Position numbers and translations under genes: made by a program
In this document: in pieces, positions 24,919 to 32,421 of the stretch
Position numbering within the stretch: the first letter of the stretch is position 1
Layout of the letters: each line of letters starts with the position of its first letter
DNA from: Nocardioides anomalus
GTDB taxonomy: Bacteria > Actinomycetota > Actinomycetes > Propionibacteriales > Nocardioidaceae
Assembly (NCBI RefSeq): GCF_011046535.1
Contig: NZ_CP049257.1
Location: 248,001 to 312,000, forward strand
Reading direction: 5' to 3'
DNA length: 64,000 nucleotides
The notes under the pieces: generated by a model
The model's input: the letters and a program-made list of their open reading frames with translations, nothing else
What the model was told of the DNA's origin: nothing
The model's database searches: none

Positions 24919-25044
24919 CGGCAACCCGACCTGCCATCGTTTTCACGCCCGGGCAGGCTGTCAAGCCTGGGTGCCCACGCTCGACCCTCGTAGGCGGGTT
25001 GACAGCCTGCCCGGGCGCAGAAGCGAGCCAGGATCGGGTTGCCG
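24919..25044. repeat. Large nested inverted repeat in a convergent intergenic region
   Basis: Outer arms of 11 bp (24919-24929 with 25034-25044) and inner arms of 19 bp (24946-24964 with 24999-25017) are both perfect. The two 16-base spacers between them are partly complementary too. A 34-base loop sits in the centre. The whole 126-bp unit can fold into one long hairpin and lies between two convergent genes. It could be a two-way terminator, but it is much larger than needed, so a REP-like or MITE-like origin is possible. No coding frame of note was seen. Confidence 0.7.
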
Positions 25045-25068
25045 CCCGGAGTGTGGCTGTCCTCGGTC

Positions 25069-25114
25069 CGGAGCCGCGCGGGTGGGGAGGCGCCTCCCCA
25101 CCCGCGCGGCTCCG
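25069..25114. repeat. 46-bp perfect palindrome without spacer
   Basis: The arms are 23 bp (25069-25091 and 25092-25114) and fully complementary, with the centre at AGGC|GCCT. It is almost pure G+C. It lies between convergent genes and may act as a two-way terminator; in DNA it could extrude as a cruciform. Confidence 0.8.
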
Positions 25115-25156
25115 CGGGAGGACGCCACCCACGCGACCACTGACGACGAGCACGCG

Positions 25157-25192
25157 GAGCGCCCCGGACAGCCGCAGCCGTCCGGGGCGCTC
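25157..25192. terminator. Hairpin after the FAD oxidoreductase gene
   Basis: GAGCGCCCCGGAC (25157-25169) pairs perfectly with GTCCGGGGCGCTC (25180-25192) around a 10-base loop, 12 bases beyond the minus-strand stop at 25205. It is probably the terminator of the FAD oxidase transcript and can work in both directions. Confidence 0.65.
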
Positions 25193-25204
25193 AGTGCTCA
25201 GGGC

Positions 25205-26587
25205 CTAGACCTCGTGGTTGGCCTGGAACACCCCGTCCGGGTCCACCTCGGCCCGCACCGCCCGCAGCCGCGAGACGGCCTCCGCCTCGAAGGCGGTCGA
25301 GGCGTCGGTCTCGGCCCGCTCGGCGAAGTTGAGGATGCTCCGACCGCCGGAGAACGGCGCCAGCGCGTCCACGACCTTGCGGGCGTCGGCCGCGCCGACG
25401 GCCGCGGCCTCGGGGAACGGCGCGACAGCCACGCAGAAGAGCGCGTACGCCCCCGGCAGCTGCGCGAGCGCACCCGCACCCGCGGCCGGGCGGCCCAGCG
25501 CGCCGCCCAGGTGCCGCAGCTCGGCGAAGAGCAGCGAGGTGGTGGTGCCGGGGCCGACCTCGGCGAGCAGGGCGTCGACGGCGGCGTCCGGGAGGGCGTC
25601 GAGGACGGCGTGGTCGCCGACGTTCGGCGTCGGGCCGGGCGGGTCCATGTGGACGGCGAGCAGGCCGGCGGCGGGCATGCGGGCGAAGGTGTCCATCTCG
25701 GGGGCGAGGGCCCGGAGCGGGCCGAGGAGCTCGGCGGCGCGGTGGTCGTCCTCGAGGAGGGCGCCGTCGATCACGACGATCCGGCGGCCGCTGAGGAACG
25801 GCGGCAGCTCGGGCAGCGGCGGGAAGCTCATCACGCGCAGCGAGGTGGTGACGGTCTCGGGGACCTCGCGGGTCCAGCGGGCCCAGGCGCGCACGACCTC
25901 GGGGGCGCGCTCGAGCGGCCAGAGCAGCATGCCGGCGACCACGTCGGCGACCGGGAGGAGCTGGAGCTCGATCGCAACGACGACGCCGAAGCTGCCGCCG
26001 CCACCGCGCAGGGCCCAGAACAGCTCGGCGTGCTCCGACTCCGACGCCCGCACCAGCTCGCCGGCTGCGGTGACGACCTCGAGGGCGACCACGGAGTTGG
26101 CGGCCAGGCCGTGCTGGCGCGCGTAGAACGACAGCCCGCCGCCGAGGGTGTAGCCGGCCACGGCGACGTCGGGGGAGGAGCCGTGCAGCGCGGTGAGCCC
26201 GTACGGCGCGGCCGCGGCCACGACGTCGGCCCACAACGTCCCGCCGGTGACCCTGGCGGTGCGCGTCGCGGGGTCGACGGTGACGCCGGTGAGCTCGTGC
26301 ATCCGCAGCAGCACGGACGAGCCGAGGCGCCCGGCGAGCGGAGCGGCGGCGTGGCCGGAGCTCTGGGGCGCGACCCGCAGGCCGTGGGCGGCGGCGGCGC
26401 GGACGACGGCGACGACGTCCTCCACCGAGCGCGGGGTGGCCACGGCGGCGGGGCGCTGGTCGACGGCGACGTTCCACGCGACCCGCGCGGCGTCGTACCC
26501 GGGGTCCCCGGGGAGGACGACGCAGCTCGGGCAGGCCTCGCGCACCGCGACGGCGGCGGGGCTGGTGGTGGGCTGGGTGAGGGTCAT
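25205..26587 (-). CDS. FAD-binding oxidoreductase (berberine-bridge/VAO type)
   Basis: A 460-residue FAD-linked oxidase. The PQSSGHAAAPL block carries the His used for covalent FAD attachment in related BBE-like enzymes. The typical LGGGLSFYARQHGLAAN, ALRGGGGSFGVV and C-terminal DPDGVF blocks are present. No second (Cys) attachment motif was found. These enzymes oxidise sugars, alcohols or natural products. The ATG at 26587 has AGAAGGA six bases upstream, so it can start translation on its own. However, the frame stays open upstream through a RidA-like domain to 26932 with no stop in between, so a two-domain fusion is equally possible. Divergent from a GAF-LuxR regulator at 27062 that may control it. 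Confidence 0.88.
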   Translation of the reverse strand: MTLTQPTTSPAAVAVREACPSCVVLPGDPGYDAARVAWNVAVDQRPAAVATPRSVEDVVAVVRAAAAHGLRVAPQSSGHAAAPLAGRLGSSVLLRMHELTGVTVDPATRTARVTGGTLWADVVAAAAPYGLTALHGSSPDVAVAGYTLGGGLSFYARQHGLAANSVVALEVVTAAGELVRASESEHAELFWALRGGGGSFGVVVAIELQLLPVADVVAGMLLWPLERAPEVVRAWARWTREVPETVTTSLRVMSFPPLPELPPFLSGRRIVVIDGALLEDDHRAAELLGPLRALAPEMDTFARMPAAGLLAVHMDPPGPTPNVGDHAVLDALPDAAVDALLAEVGPGTTTSLLFAELRHLGGALGRPAAGAGALAQLPGAYALFCVAVAPFPEAAAVGAADARKVVDALAPFSGGRSILNFAERAETDASTAFEAEAVSRLRAVRAEVDPDGVFQANHEV

Positions 26588-26932
26588 GACGGTTCCTTCT
26601 CGGGGTGTGGTTGAGGTGAGGCGTACGGCGAGGGCGACCAGCTGACCGGGTCGGTCGAGGCGGTCCACCTCGCGGATGCGGGTGTGCGGTCGGGCTCCGG
26701 TCGCGGCCAGACGGTCGGTGAGGACGTCGAGCACCCCGAGAAGGGCGATCCGGTCGGTGGTGCGCACCTCGACCTCCGCCAGCCCGGCCAGGCTGCGGCC
26801 GGCCGCGGCGAGCGCCGCCTCGAGGCGGGTGACGGCCAGCGCCAGCTGGGCCGCCACGTCGTCCTCGTGGAGGAGTCGGCCGCGGTCGTCCAGGGAGGCC
26901 TGGACTGCGACGGTGGTGGTCGGGGTGCTCAC
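26588..26932 (-). CDS. RidA-like domain, in frame with the FAD oxidoreductase (no stop codon)
   Basis: About 115 codons starting GTG at 26932 (VSTPTTTVAVQASLDDRG) read as a RidA/YjgF-like protein: LAVTRLEAALAAAGRSLAGL, then VEVRTTDRIALLGVLDVL, then TRIREVDRL. RidA proteins deaminate reactive enamines/imines formed by flavin or PLP enzymes, a plausible partner for the oxidase. No stop codon separates it from the oxidase ATG; the domain runs straight through into it. One base out of frame, a TGA overlaps that ATG as ATGA, the normal coupling arrangement, so a past frameshift may have fused two genes. A CAGAGT box (26940-26945, complement) lies seven bases before the GTG. Listed separately because both readings are possible. 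Confidence 0.6.
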
Positions 26933-26976
26933 GGCGACCACTCTGGGTTGCGCAAGAGAGGACAGAAATCCCTCGT

Positions 26977-26996
26977 GGCCGGGACATTTCCGGGCC
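26977..26996. promoter_or_regulatory. Candidate operator between RidA/oxidase and LuxR regulator
   Basis: A 20-bp imperfect palindrome centred on ACATTT: GGCC-GGA-AT-TCC-GGCC matches its complement at 16 of 20 positions. It lies in the 129-bp divergent gap, with TTGCGCAA (26948-26955) nearby. A regulator dimer, perhaps the adjacent LuxR protein, could bind here. Confidence 0.4.
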
Positions 26997-27061
26997 TAGG
27001 TTCTGGGGGTCGAGGCCCCCACAACTCTGGGATGGCCCGGCACCGGCCGGAAGGACAGACT

Positions 27062-28198
27062 GTGCCTGTGAACGCTTCGACCCTGACCGCCGAGCGCGTC
27101 CGGGGCGACGTGGAGGTGCTCTCGAGAGCCGGCCTGGAGCTCGAGGACTTCCTCACCGAGGCCGTGGCCTCGCTGTCTCGGGCCGTCCCCTCGGTCGCGG
27201 TGTGCATCGGCACCCACGACCCGGCCACCCACCTGCTCACCAGTGCGCGCAAGTACGGCGACCTGGCCGGCCGGAACGACCACGACGGCCAGTTCGGGCA
27301 GCTGGAGTACGACTCCGGCGAGCCCACGTCGTACCGCCACCTGGCCGAGGCACCGGTCCGCGCGCTCAGCATGACCCAGCACACCGGCGGCGACGTCGAG
27401 CGCTCGGAGCGGATGAGCCAGCTGATGGTGCCGGCGTTCGGCTACTACGACGAGCTGCGTGTGGTGTTCCGCGAGAACGGCCGGTTCTGGGGCGGCATGG
27501 CCATGTTCCGCGGCGTCGACGACCCGGTGTTCAGTGAGGCCGAGGTCGAGTTCATGGGTGGCCTCGGCACGTCGTTCGCCCGCGGCGTGCGCGGTGGCCT
27601 GCTGGCCCGGATGGCCGCGGCCGACCGGGTCGTCGTGCCCGCCGGGCCGGCCGTGCTGGTCGTCGGCGCCCGCGACGAGATCCTCCAGAGCAGCCCGGCC
27701 GCCACCGCGCGGCTGGCCGAGCTGGCCAGCGCCGACCACAGCGCCGACCCCTTCGGCGTCATCTCGGCCCTGGTCGGCACCGCCCGCCGGGCCGCCCGCG
27801 GCGAGGTGCAGAGTGCCCCGAGCTCCCGCGTGCGCACCGCCTCCGGGCAGTGGCTGGTCCTGCACGCCTCGCCGCTCTCGGGCCTCGGCGACCGCGACGG
27901 CGAGGTCGTGGTGACCATCGAGGAGGCCCGGCCGCCGGAGATCGTGTCGCTGGTCGTGGCCGCCTTCGACCTCACGCCCCGCGAGCGCGACGTCACCCAG
28001 CTGGTCCTGCAGGGCGTCGACACCAAGGAGATCGCCGCGACCCTGCACATGTCGACCTACACCGTGCAGGACCACCTCAAGTCGGTCTTCGACAAGGCCG
28101 ACGTCCGCAGCCGCCGCGAGCTCATCGCCCGGGTCTTCTTCGACCAGTACGTCCCCCGGATGGGCACCGACCTGGCGCCCAGCGGGTTCTTCGCTTAG
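27062..28198 (+). CDS. GAF-domain LuxR-family transcriptional regulator
   Basis: A 378-residue regulator with an N-terminal sensory region resembling a GAF domain (FLTEAVASLSRAVPSVAVCI to FGYYDELRVVFRENGRFWGG). A central PAS/GAF-like segment comes next, and a C-terminal LuxR HTH (DLTPRERDVTQLVLQGVDTK, then MSTYTVQDHLKSVFDKADV). It has no phosphoreceiver, so it probably senses a small molecule. GTG at 27062 has GGAAGGA five bases upstream. An in-frame ATG at 27032 is possible but lacks a site. It is divergent from the RidA/FAD-oxidase frame, a typical activator-target arrangement. Its TAG stop is the first base triplet of a 168-bp inverted-repeat element. Confidence 0.88.
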   Translation: MPVNASTLTAERVRGDVEVLSRAGLELEDFLTEAVASLSRAVPSVAVCIGTHDPATHLLTSARKYGDLAGRNDHDGQFGQLEYDSGEPTSYRHLAEAPVRALSMTQHTGGDVERSERMSQLMVPAFGYYDELRVVFRENGRFWGGMAMFRGVDDPVFSEAEVEFMGGLGTSFARGVRGGLLARMAAADRVVVPAGPAVLVVGARDEILQSSPAATARLAELASADHSADPFGVISALVGTARRAARGEVQSAPSSRVRTASGQWLVLHASPLSGLGDRDGEVVVTIEEARPPEIVSLVVAAFDLTPRERDVTQLVLQGVDTKEIAATLHMSTYTVQDHLKSVFDKADVRSRRELIARVFFDQYVPRMGTDLAPSGFFA

Positions 28199-28363
28199 GG
28201 CCTGTGGATCGAGTCAGCGCGGCGCCAGCGCCGCCCAGGCGGCACACTGACGACCCCGACAGCCGACTCGACGGGCCTAGCGGCCCGCCTTCGCGTCTGC
28301 GGCGCGGTCATCGCACCACCTGGACGACGCTGACATCCACGCTGACTCGATCCACAGGCCCTA
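28196..28363. mobile_element. MITE-like element with 24-bp perfect terminal inverted repeats
   Basis: Bases 28196-28219 and 28340-28363 are perfect 24-bp inverted copies ending in TA-GGGCC and GGCCC-TA. The 120-bp interior has no gene. The TAG stop codons of both convergent neighbours lie inside the termini. Removing the element with one TA restores GCTTAGGACTCG, which gives LuxR a TAG and the hydrolase a TAA, so an insertion with TA target duplication fits well. Non-autonomous elements of the IS630/Tc1-like type duplicate TA; IS5-like YTAR duplication is the alternative. No transposase is present. It may now serve as a two-way terminator. Confidence 0.65.
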
Positions 28364-29389
28364 GGACTCGAGCAGCTCCCAGACCGCCTCGCTGCGGTCG
28401 TGGGTGCCGAGTCCGCGGGTGACGTACGCCGCGGCGTACCCGCCCCGGAACGACCACCACCCCGCCGACCCGCCGGCGCCGCCCATGCCGATCTCGTCGG
28501 CGTCCACCTGGAAGCCCAGGGTCCACGTGACCTCGCGGTCGAGCAGCAGGTCGTGCCCGGTGACCTGCGGCGCGACGTACTCCTCGTGCAGCGCGCGCCC
28601 CAGCAGCCCGCTCACGGTGCCGTCGGCCAGGTGGCCGTAGAACGTGGCCAGCCCGCGCGCGCTCGCGTGCAGGCTGACGGCGGGGAACGCCGTGGTGCGC
28701 CACCGCTCGCGGTTGAGCTCGGCCGGGTCCAGGAGCCCGGCGGGCCGGGTCATCGCCGGTGCCCACCGCGGGTCATCGACGTACGCCGCGGGCCAGGTCG
28801 GGTCCAGGGCCACCACGTCGGCCACCCGGTCCAGGTCGGCCCCGGCCACCCGCAGGTGCAGGTCCCAGCCGTGCTCGCCGGCCACCCGCGCGAACCGCTC
28901 GGCCAGGCCCTCGCCGGTGGCTCGTCGGACCAGCTGGTCGCACAGGTGGCCGTAGGTCAGCGCGTGCTCGGCGCAGGCCGCCCCGGGCTCGTGGACCGGC
29001 GCGGCGTCGGCCAGCAGCGCGGTCAGCGCCTCGCGGTCGTCGTAGGCCACGTCCGCGGCCGCCTCCGGGAACGCCGGCAGCCCCGCCTGGTGCGACAGCA
29101 CGTGCCGCACGGTGGTCCCGCCCTTGCCGTGCGCGGCGTACGCCGGCCAGAGCTCGGCCACCCGCTGGTCGAGCCCGAGCGCGCCGTCGCGGACCGCGGT
29201 GAGCACGGTGAGCGCGGCCAGCGGCTTGGCGCAGGAGTAGGTCAGGACGAGCGTGTCGGTCGTCCAGGGCCGGGAGCCGTCGCGGGTGCCGGTCACCGCC
29301 TCGTCCACCACCTCGCCGTCGCGGACGACGCACGCCGCCGCGCCGGGGTCACCGAGGTCGTCGAGCACCGTCTGGAGGGTGTGGGGCAC
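28361..29389 (-). CDS. Serine hydrolase, beta-lactamase/esterase class C-like
   Basis: A 342-residue beta-lactamase-fold hydrolase. The catalytic S-x-x-K motif is [12 protein letters not shown], and the second motif includes [26 protein letters not shown], near the C-terminus, is where the HxG-type motif usually sits. Members are esterases, peptidases or lactamases; no signal peptide is seen, so it is probably cytoplasmic. GTG at 29389 lies six bases after CAGGAT (complement of 29396-29401), back to back with hemQ. The stop codon is inside the right terminus of the MITE-like element, so its last codons may have changed with the insertion. Confidence 0.85.
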   Translation of the reverse strand: MPHTLQTVLDDLGDPGAAACVVRDGEVVDEAVTGTRDGSRPWTTDTLVLTYSCAKPLAALTVLTAVRDGALGLDQRVAELWPAYAAHGKGGTTVRHVLSHQAGLPAFPEAAADVAYDDREALTALLADAAPVHEPGAACAEHALTYGHLCDQLVRRATGEGLAERFARVAGEHGWDLHLRVAGADLDRVADVVALDPTWPAAYVDDPRWAPAMTRPAGLLDPAELNRERWRTTAFPAVSLHASARGLATFYGHLADGTVSGLLGRALHEEYVAPQVTGHDLLLDREVTWTLGFQVDADEIGMGGAGGSAGWWSFRGGYAAAYVTRGLGTHDRSEAVWELLES

Positions 29390-29426
29390 CGGACGATCCT
29401 GCCGGACCGCGAGGCATGATGGAGCC
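29390..29426. promoter_or_regulatory. Divergent leaderless promoters of hydrolase and hemQ
   Basis: In 37 bases there are two outward -10 boxes, each exactly six bases from a start codon: CAGGAT on the minus strand (29396-29401) for the hydrolase GTG at 29389, and CATGAT on the plus strand (29415-29420) for the hemQ ATG at 29427. Confidence 0.45.
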
Positions 29427-30137
29427 ATGGCCGAAGGTCAGTCGAACGCCGCCCGGATCCGCGAGATCAACGACACCATCCGCTACACGATGTGGTCGGT
29501 CTTCCGGCTCGCCACCCCGCTCGGGGAGGACGCCGACCGCGCCGCCGAGGCCGCCGAGCTCGAGAAGCTCATCGCCGCCCTCGCCGAGGAGGATGTCGTC
29601 GTGCGCGGCTTTTACGACGTCGCCGGCCTGCGCGCCGACGCCGACGTCATGGTCTGGTGGCACGCCGCCGCCTCCGAGCCCCTCCAGTCGGCGTACCACC
29701 GCTTCCGCCGCACCGCCCTCGGCCGCCGCTTCGAGCCGGTCTGGTCGCAGATGGCGCTCCACCGGCCCGCGGAGTTCAACCGCAGCCACGTCCCGGCGTT
29801 CCTGGCCGACGAGGAGCCCAAGCGGCACGTGTCGGTCTACCCGTTCGTGCGCTCCTACGAGTGGTACCTCCTGCCCGAGGACGAGCGCCGCGCCATGCTC
29901 GCCGAGCACGGCCAGATGGCCCGCGACTACAAGGACGTCCGGGCCAACACCGTCAGCTCGTTCGCGCTCGGCGACTACGAGTGGATCCTCGCCTTCGAGG
30001 CCGACGACCTCGACCGGATCGTCGACCTGATGCGCCACCTGCGGGGTTCGACGGCCCGCCGCCACGTGCGCGAGGAGGTGCCGTTCTACACCGGCGCCCG
30101 CGCCTCGGTCACCGACCTGGTCGACCGCCTGCCCTGA
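29427..30137 (+). CDS. hemQ: Coproheme decarboxylase (HemQ/ChdC, chlorite-dismutase fold)
   Basis: A 236-residue HemQ. The conserved block [15 protein letters not shown] carries the Tyr and Arg/Lys residues used by coproheme decarboxylases, and the segment [17 protein letters not shown] is typical of the fold. It performs the last step of the coproporphyrin-dependent heme pathway, converting coproheme to heme b. Together with hemE and the oxidase at 17998 it shows that this organism uses that branch. Length is normal. In many actinobacteria these genes are neighbours; here about 10 kb of unrelated genes separate hemQ from the oxidase gene. Confidence 0.95.
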   Translation: MAEGQSNAARIREINDTIRYTMWSVFRLATPLGEDADRAAEAAELEKLIAALAEEDVVVRGFYDVAGLRADADVMVWWHAAASEPLQSAYHRFRRTALGRRFEPVWSQMALHRPAEFNRSHVPAFLADEEPKRHVSVYPFVRSYEWYLLPEDERRAMLAEHGQMARDYKDVRANTVSSFALGDYEWILAFEADDLDRIVDLMRHLRGSTARRHVREEVPFYTGARASVTDLVDRLP

Positions 30138-30178
30138 CCCACAGGGAACCCGGCCGGGCCGAGCCGCGTCGAAGCGGG

Positions 30179-30817
30179 ATGCGCGCGTCCCTGTTCACCG
30201 CCGCGGCCACCCTCGTCCTGGCCGCGTCGGCGTGCGGTGTCGACGGTGACGACGGTGACGACGGTGACCACGTAGCCCGCGACCCGGGGACGTCCTCGTC
30301 GAGCGTCCCACCACCCGTGGTCGTCCCCGACGGCCCGGTCCGCACCGTCGGCCTGGCCACGGTCATGGACACGGGCTCGCCCGAGCTGTGTCTCGGAGAC
30401 GTCGCCGAGTCCTACCCGCCGCAGTGCTCCGGTCCGCCGCTGACCGGCTGGGACTGGGGCGCGCACCACGGCAGCTACGACGAGCAGGGCGAGGTCCGCT
30501 GGGGCACCTACGCGCTCACCGGCACCTGGGACGGCGCCGCCTTCACCGCCACCGACGCGGTGCCCGGCGCGCTCTACGACCCGGCCATGCCCACGCCGAC
30601 TCCGACGCCGGTCCCCACGACGGCCTACGACGAGTCGGAGCTGGCCGGCATCGCGGCCGACCTGCGGGGCGCCGACGGCGTCCTGGGCGCCTCACCGGTC
30701 GAGGGGCACGTGCTGCTCGACGCCTACTACGACGACGGGACGCTGCAGGACTGGGCCGACCAGACCTACGACGCAGGCGTGGTCGTGGTCAGCAGTGCCC
30801 TGGTCGACGCAGACTGA
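30179..30817 (+). CDS. Putative lipoprotein, conserved next to hemQ and msrB
   Basis: A 212-residue exported protein. The N-terminus (MRASLFTAAATLVLAASAC) ends in an acceptable lipobox with Cys19, followed by an acidic GDDGDDGD repeat and a Ser/Pro linker. The body contains ATVMDTGSPELCLGDVAESY and a Trp-rich GWDWGAHHGSYDEQ segment with two more Cys residues that could form a disulfide. No known enzyme motif. It lies 41 bp after hemQ and ends one base before the convergent msrB stop. Its role is unknown; the position suggests a loose link to the heme or redox genes. Confidence 0.75.
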   Translation: MRASLFTAAATLVLAASACGVDGDDGDDGDHVARDPGTSSSSVPPPVVVPDGPVRTVGLATVMDTGSPELCLGDVAESYPPQCSGPPLTGWDWGAHHGSYDEQGEVRWGTYALTGTWDGAAFTATDAVPGALYDPAMPTPTPTPVPTTAYDESELAGIAADLRGADGVLGASPVEGHVLLDAYYDDGTLQDWADQTYDAGVVVVSSALVDAD

Positions 30818-31231
30818 CTAGGACGCGTCGGCGGGGTCGGCCGGCTTGAGCGTGAGGCTGATCGAGTTGATGCAGTAGCGGTCGCCGGTGGGGGTGCCGT
30901 AGCCGTCCGGGAAGACGTGGCCCAGGTGCGAGCCGCAGTTCGCGCAGCGGACCTCGACGCGCTTCATGCCGAGGGTGGTGTCCTCGATGTACTCGATCGT
31001 GTCGGTGAGGGGCTGGTAGAACGACGGCCAGCCGCAGCCCGAGTGGAACTTGGTGTCGGACTCGAACAGCGCGGTCCCGCAGGCCTTGCAGGAGTAGACG
31101 CCGACGGTCTCGGTGTCGGTGTACTTGCCGGTGAACGCCCGCTCGGTGCCCGCCTTGCGGAGCACGGCGTACTCGTCGGGGGAGAGCTGCTCGCGCCACT
31201 CCTCGTCGCTCTTCTGGACCGCGTAAGCCAT
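30818..31231 (-). CDS. msrB: Peptide-methionine (R)-S-oxide reductase
   Basis: A 137-residue MsrB. The two CxxC zinc pairs (SCKACG and RCANCGSHLGHVF) and the catalytic Cys in RYCINSISL are all present. It reduces the R epimer of methionine sulfoxide in proteins. The ATG at 31231 is six bases after TACGCT (complement of 31238-31243), a leaderless layout. The hemQ-lipoprotein-msrB order is a recurring actinobacterial arrangement. The upstream long open frame is not part of it. Confidence 0.96.
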   Translation of the reverse strand: MAYAVQKSDEEWREQLSPDEYAVLRKAGTERAFTGKYTDTETVGVYSCKACGTALFESDTKFHSGCGWPSFYQPLTDTIEYIEDTTLGMKRVEVRCANCGSHLGHVFPDGYGTPTGDRYCINSISLTLKPADPADAS

Positions 31232-31273
31232 GTCCAGAGCGTAGGTCGCCACTCCCAAACCCCGGTCGCGTGT

Positions 31274-31288
31274 GGGGTACCTGACCCC
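31274..31288. promoter_or_regulatory. Candidate operator upstream of the desaturase operon
   Basis: GGGGT-ACCTG-ACCCC is a 15-bp palindrome 31 bases ahead of the reductase GTG and within the msrB divergent gap. It may be a repressor site for the fatty acid desaturase operon; no regulator gene is adjacent. Confidence 0.35.
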
Positions 31289-31318
31289 ATCGGGTGGTTG
31301 ACGGCGGTGGGAGTACAA

Positions 31319-32407
31319 GTGTTCACTGAGCAGGTGTCCGGGACGATCCCATGGGAGCGGGTGCGCCGCGCCGGGTCGAAGCTGACCACGCCGCTGCTGC
31401 CCGACGACTACCTCACCCTGCTCAACCCGCTGTGGAGCTCGCGCGAGCTGCGCGGTCGGATCGAGAAGGTCGTGCCGGAGACGGAGGACGCCGCGACGCT
31501 GGTCATCCGGCCCGGGTGGGGGTGGCGCTACGACCACCGCCCCGGGCAGTACGTCGGCATCGGCGTGCAGGTGGAGGGCAAGTTCCAGTGGCGCTCCTAC
31601 TCGGTGAGCTCGGCTCCGAAGCGGTCCGGCCGCACGATCGCGATCACCGTGCGCGCGATGCCGGAGGGGTTCATCTCCTCCCATCTCGTCAACGGTCTCG
31701 AGCCGGGGACGATCGTGCGGCTGGCGCTGCCGGAGGGCGACTTCGTCCTCCCGGACCCGCCGCCCGCCAAGCTGCTGTTCCTGGTGGCCGGCAGCGGGGT
31801 GACGCCGGTGATGGCGATGCTGCGCACCCTCGACCGCCGCGGCTCGATGCCCGACGTCGTCGTGCACTACTCCTCGCCGACCGAGGAGCGGATGATCTTC
31901 CGCGAGGAGATGGAGCGCCTCGACTCGACGTACGACGAGCTGACGCTCCACCGGCTCTTCACCGAGACCGACGGCATGCTCGAGCTCGCCGACCTCGACG
32001 AGATCTGCCCGGACTGGCGCGAGCGCGAGACCTACGCGTGCGGCCCGGCGCCGATGCTGGACGCGATCACCGAGCACTTCGAGGGCGCCGACCTCGAGGA
32101 GCACCTGCACCTCGAGCGGTTCTCGCTCGACCTGGGCGGTGACGGCGGCGAGGGCGGCACCATCACCTTCCGCAACAGCGGCAAGACCGTCGAGGCCGAC
32201 GGCGCCACCACGGTGCTCGACGCCGGCGAGGAGGCCGGCATCGGCATGCCGTACGGCTGCCGGATGGGCATCTGCCACACCTGCACGCTCACGCTCGTCT
32301 CCGGCAAGGTGCGCGACCTGCGCAACGGCGACGAGTTCGACCAGCCCAACGAGCCGGTGCAGACCTGCGTCACCGCCGCGGTGGGCGACTGCACGCTCGA
32401 CATCTAA
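31319..32407 (+). CDS. Ferredoxin-type oxidoreductase (FAD, NAD(P)H and 2Fe-2S) partner of the desaturase
   Basis: A 362-residue electron-transfer protein with three modules. First, an FAD-binding domain with RSYSVSS and the PGQYVGIGV strand; second, a NAD(P)-binding domain (KLLFLVAGSGVTPVMAML, ACGPAPM); third, a C-terminal plant-type [2Fe-2S] domain with CRMGICHTC and a later Cys. It should pass electrons from NAD(P)H to the diiron desaturase encoded 14 bp downstream, as Rv3230c does for DesA3 in Mycobacterium. I chose GTG 31319 because GGGAG lies five bases upstream; GTG 31307 is in frame too. Confidence 0.92.
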   Translation: MFTEQVSGTIPWERVRRAGSKLTTPLLPDDYLTLLNPLWSSRELRGRIEKVVPETEDAATLVIRPGWGWRYDHRPGQYVGIGVQVEGKFQWRSYSVSSAPKRSGRTIAITVRAMPEGFISSHLVNGLEPGTIVRLALPEGDFVLPDPPPAKLLFLVAGSGVTPVMAMLRTLDRRGSMPDVVVHYSSPTEERMIFREEMERLDSTYDELTLHRLFTETDGMLELADLDEICPDWRERETYACGPAPMLDAITEHFEGADLEEHLHLERFSLDLGGDGGEGGTITFRNSGKTVEADGATTVLDAGEEAGIGMPYGCRMGICHTCTLTLVSGKVRDLRNGDEFDQPNEPVQTCVTAAVGDCTLDI

Positions 32408-32421
32408 GGGAACGGGGAGAC

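Noticed and set aside
28361..29389. Antibiotic-resistance beta-lactamase
   Set aside because: S-x-x-K is present but no signal peptide or typical class C KTG motif was found. Serine esterase/peptidase relatives are much more common in actinobacterial chromosomes.
31298..31319. Sigma-70 promoter TTGACG...TACAAG before the ferredoxin reductase gene
   Set aside because: The boxes are only 10 bases apart, too close for a -35/-10 pair. TACAAG also overlaps the ribosome-site/start spacing.
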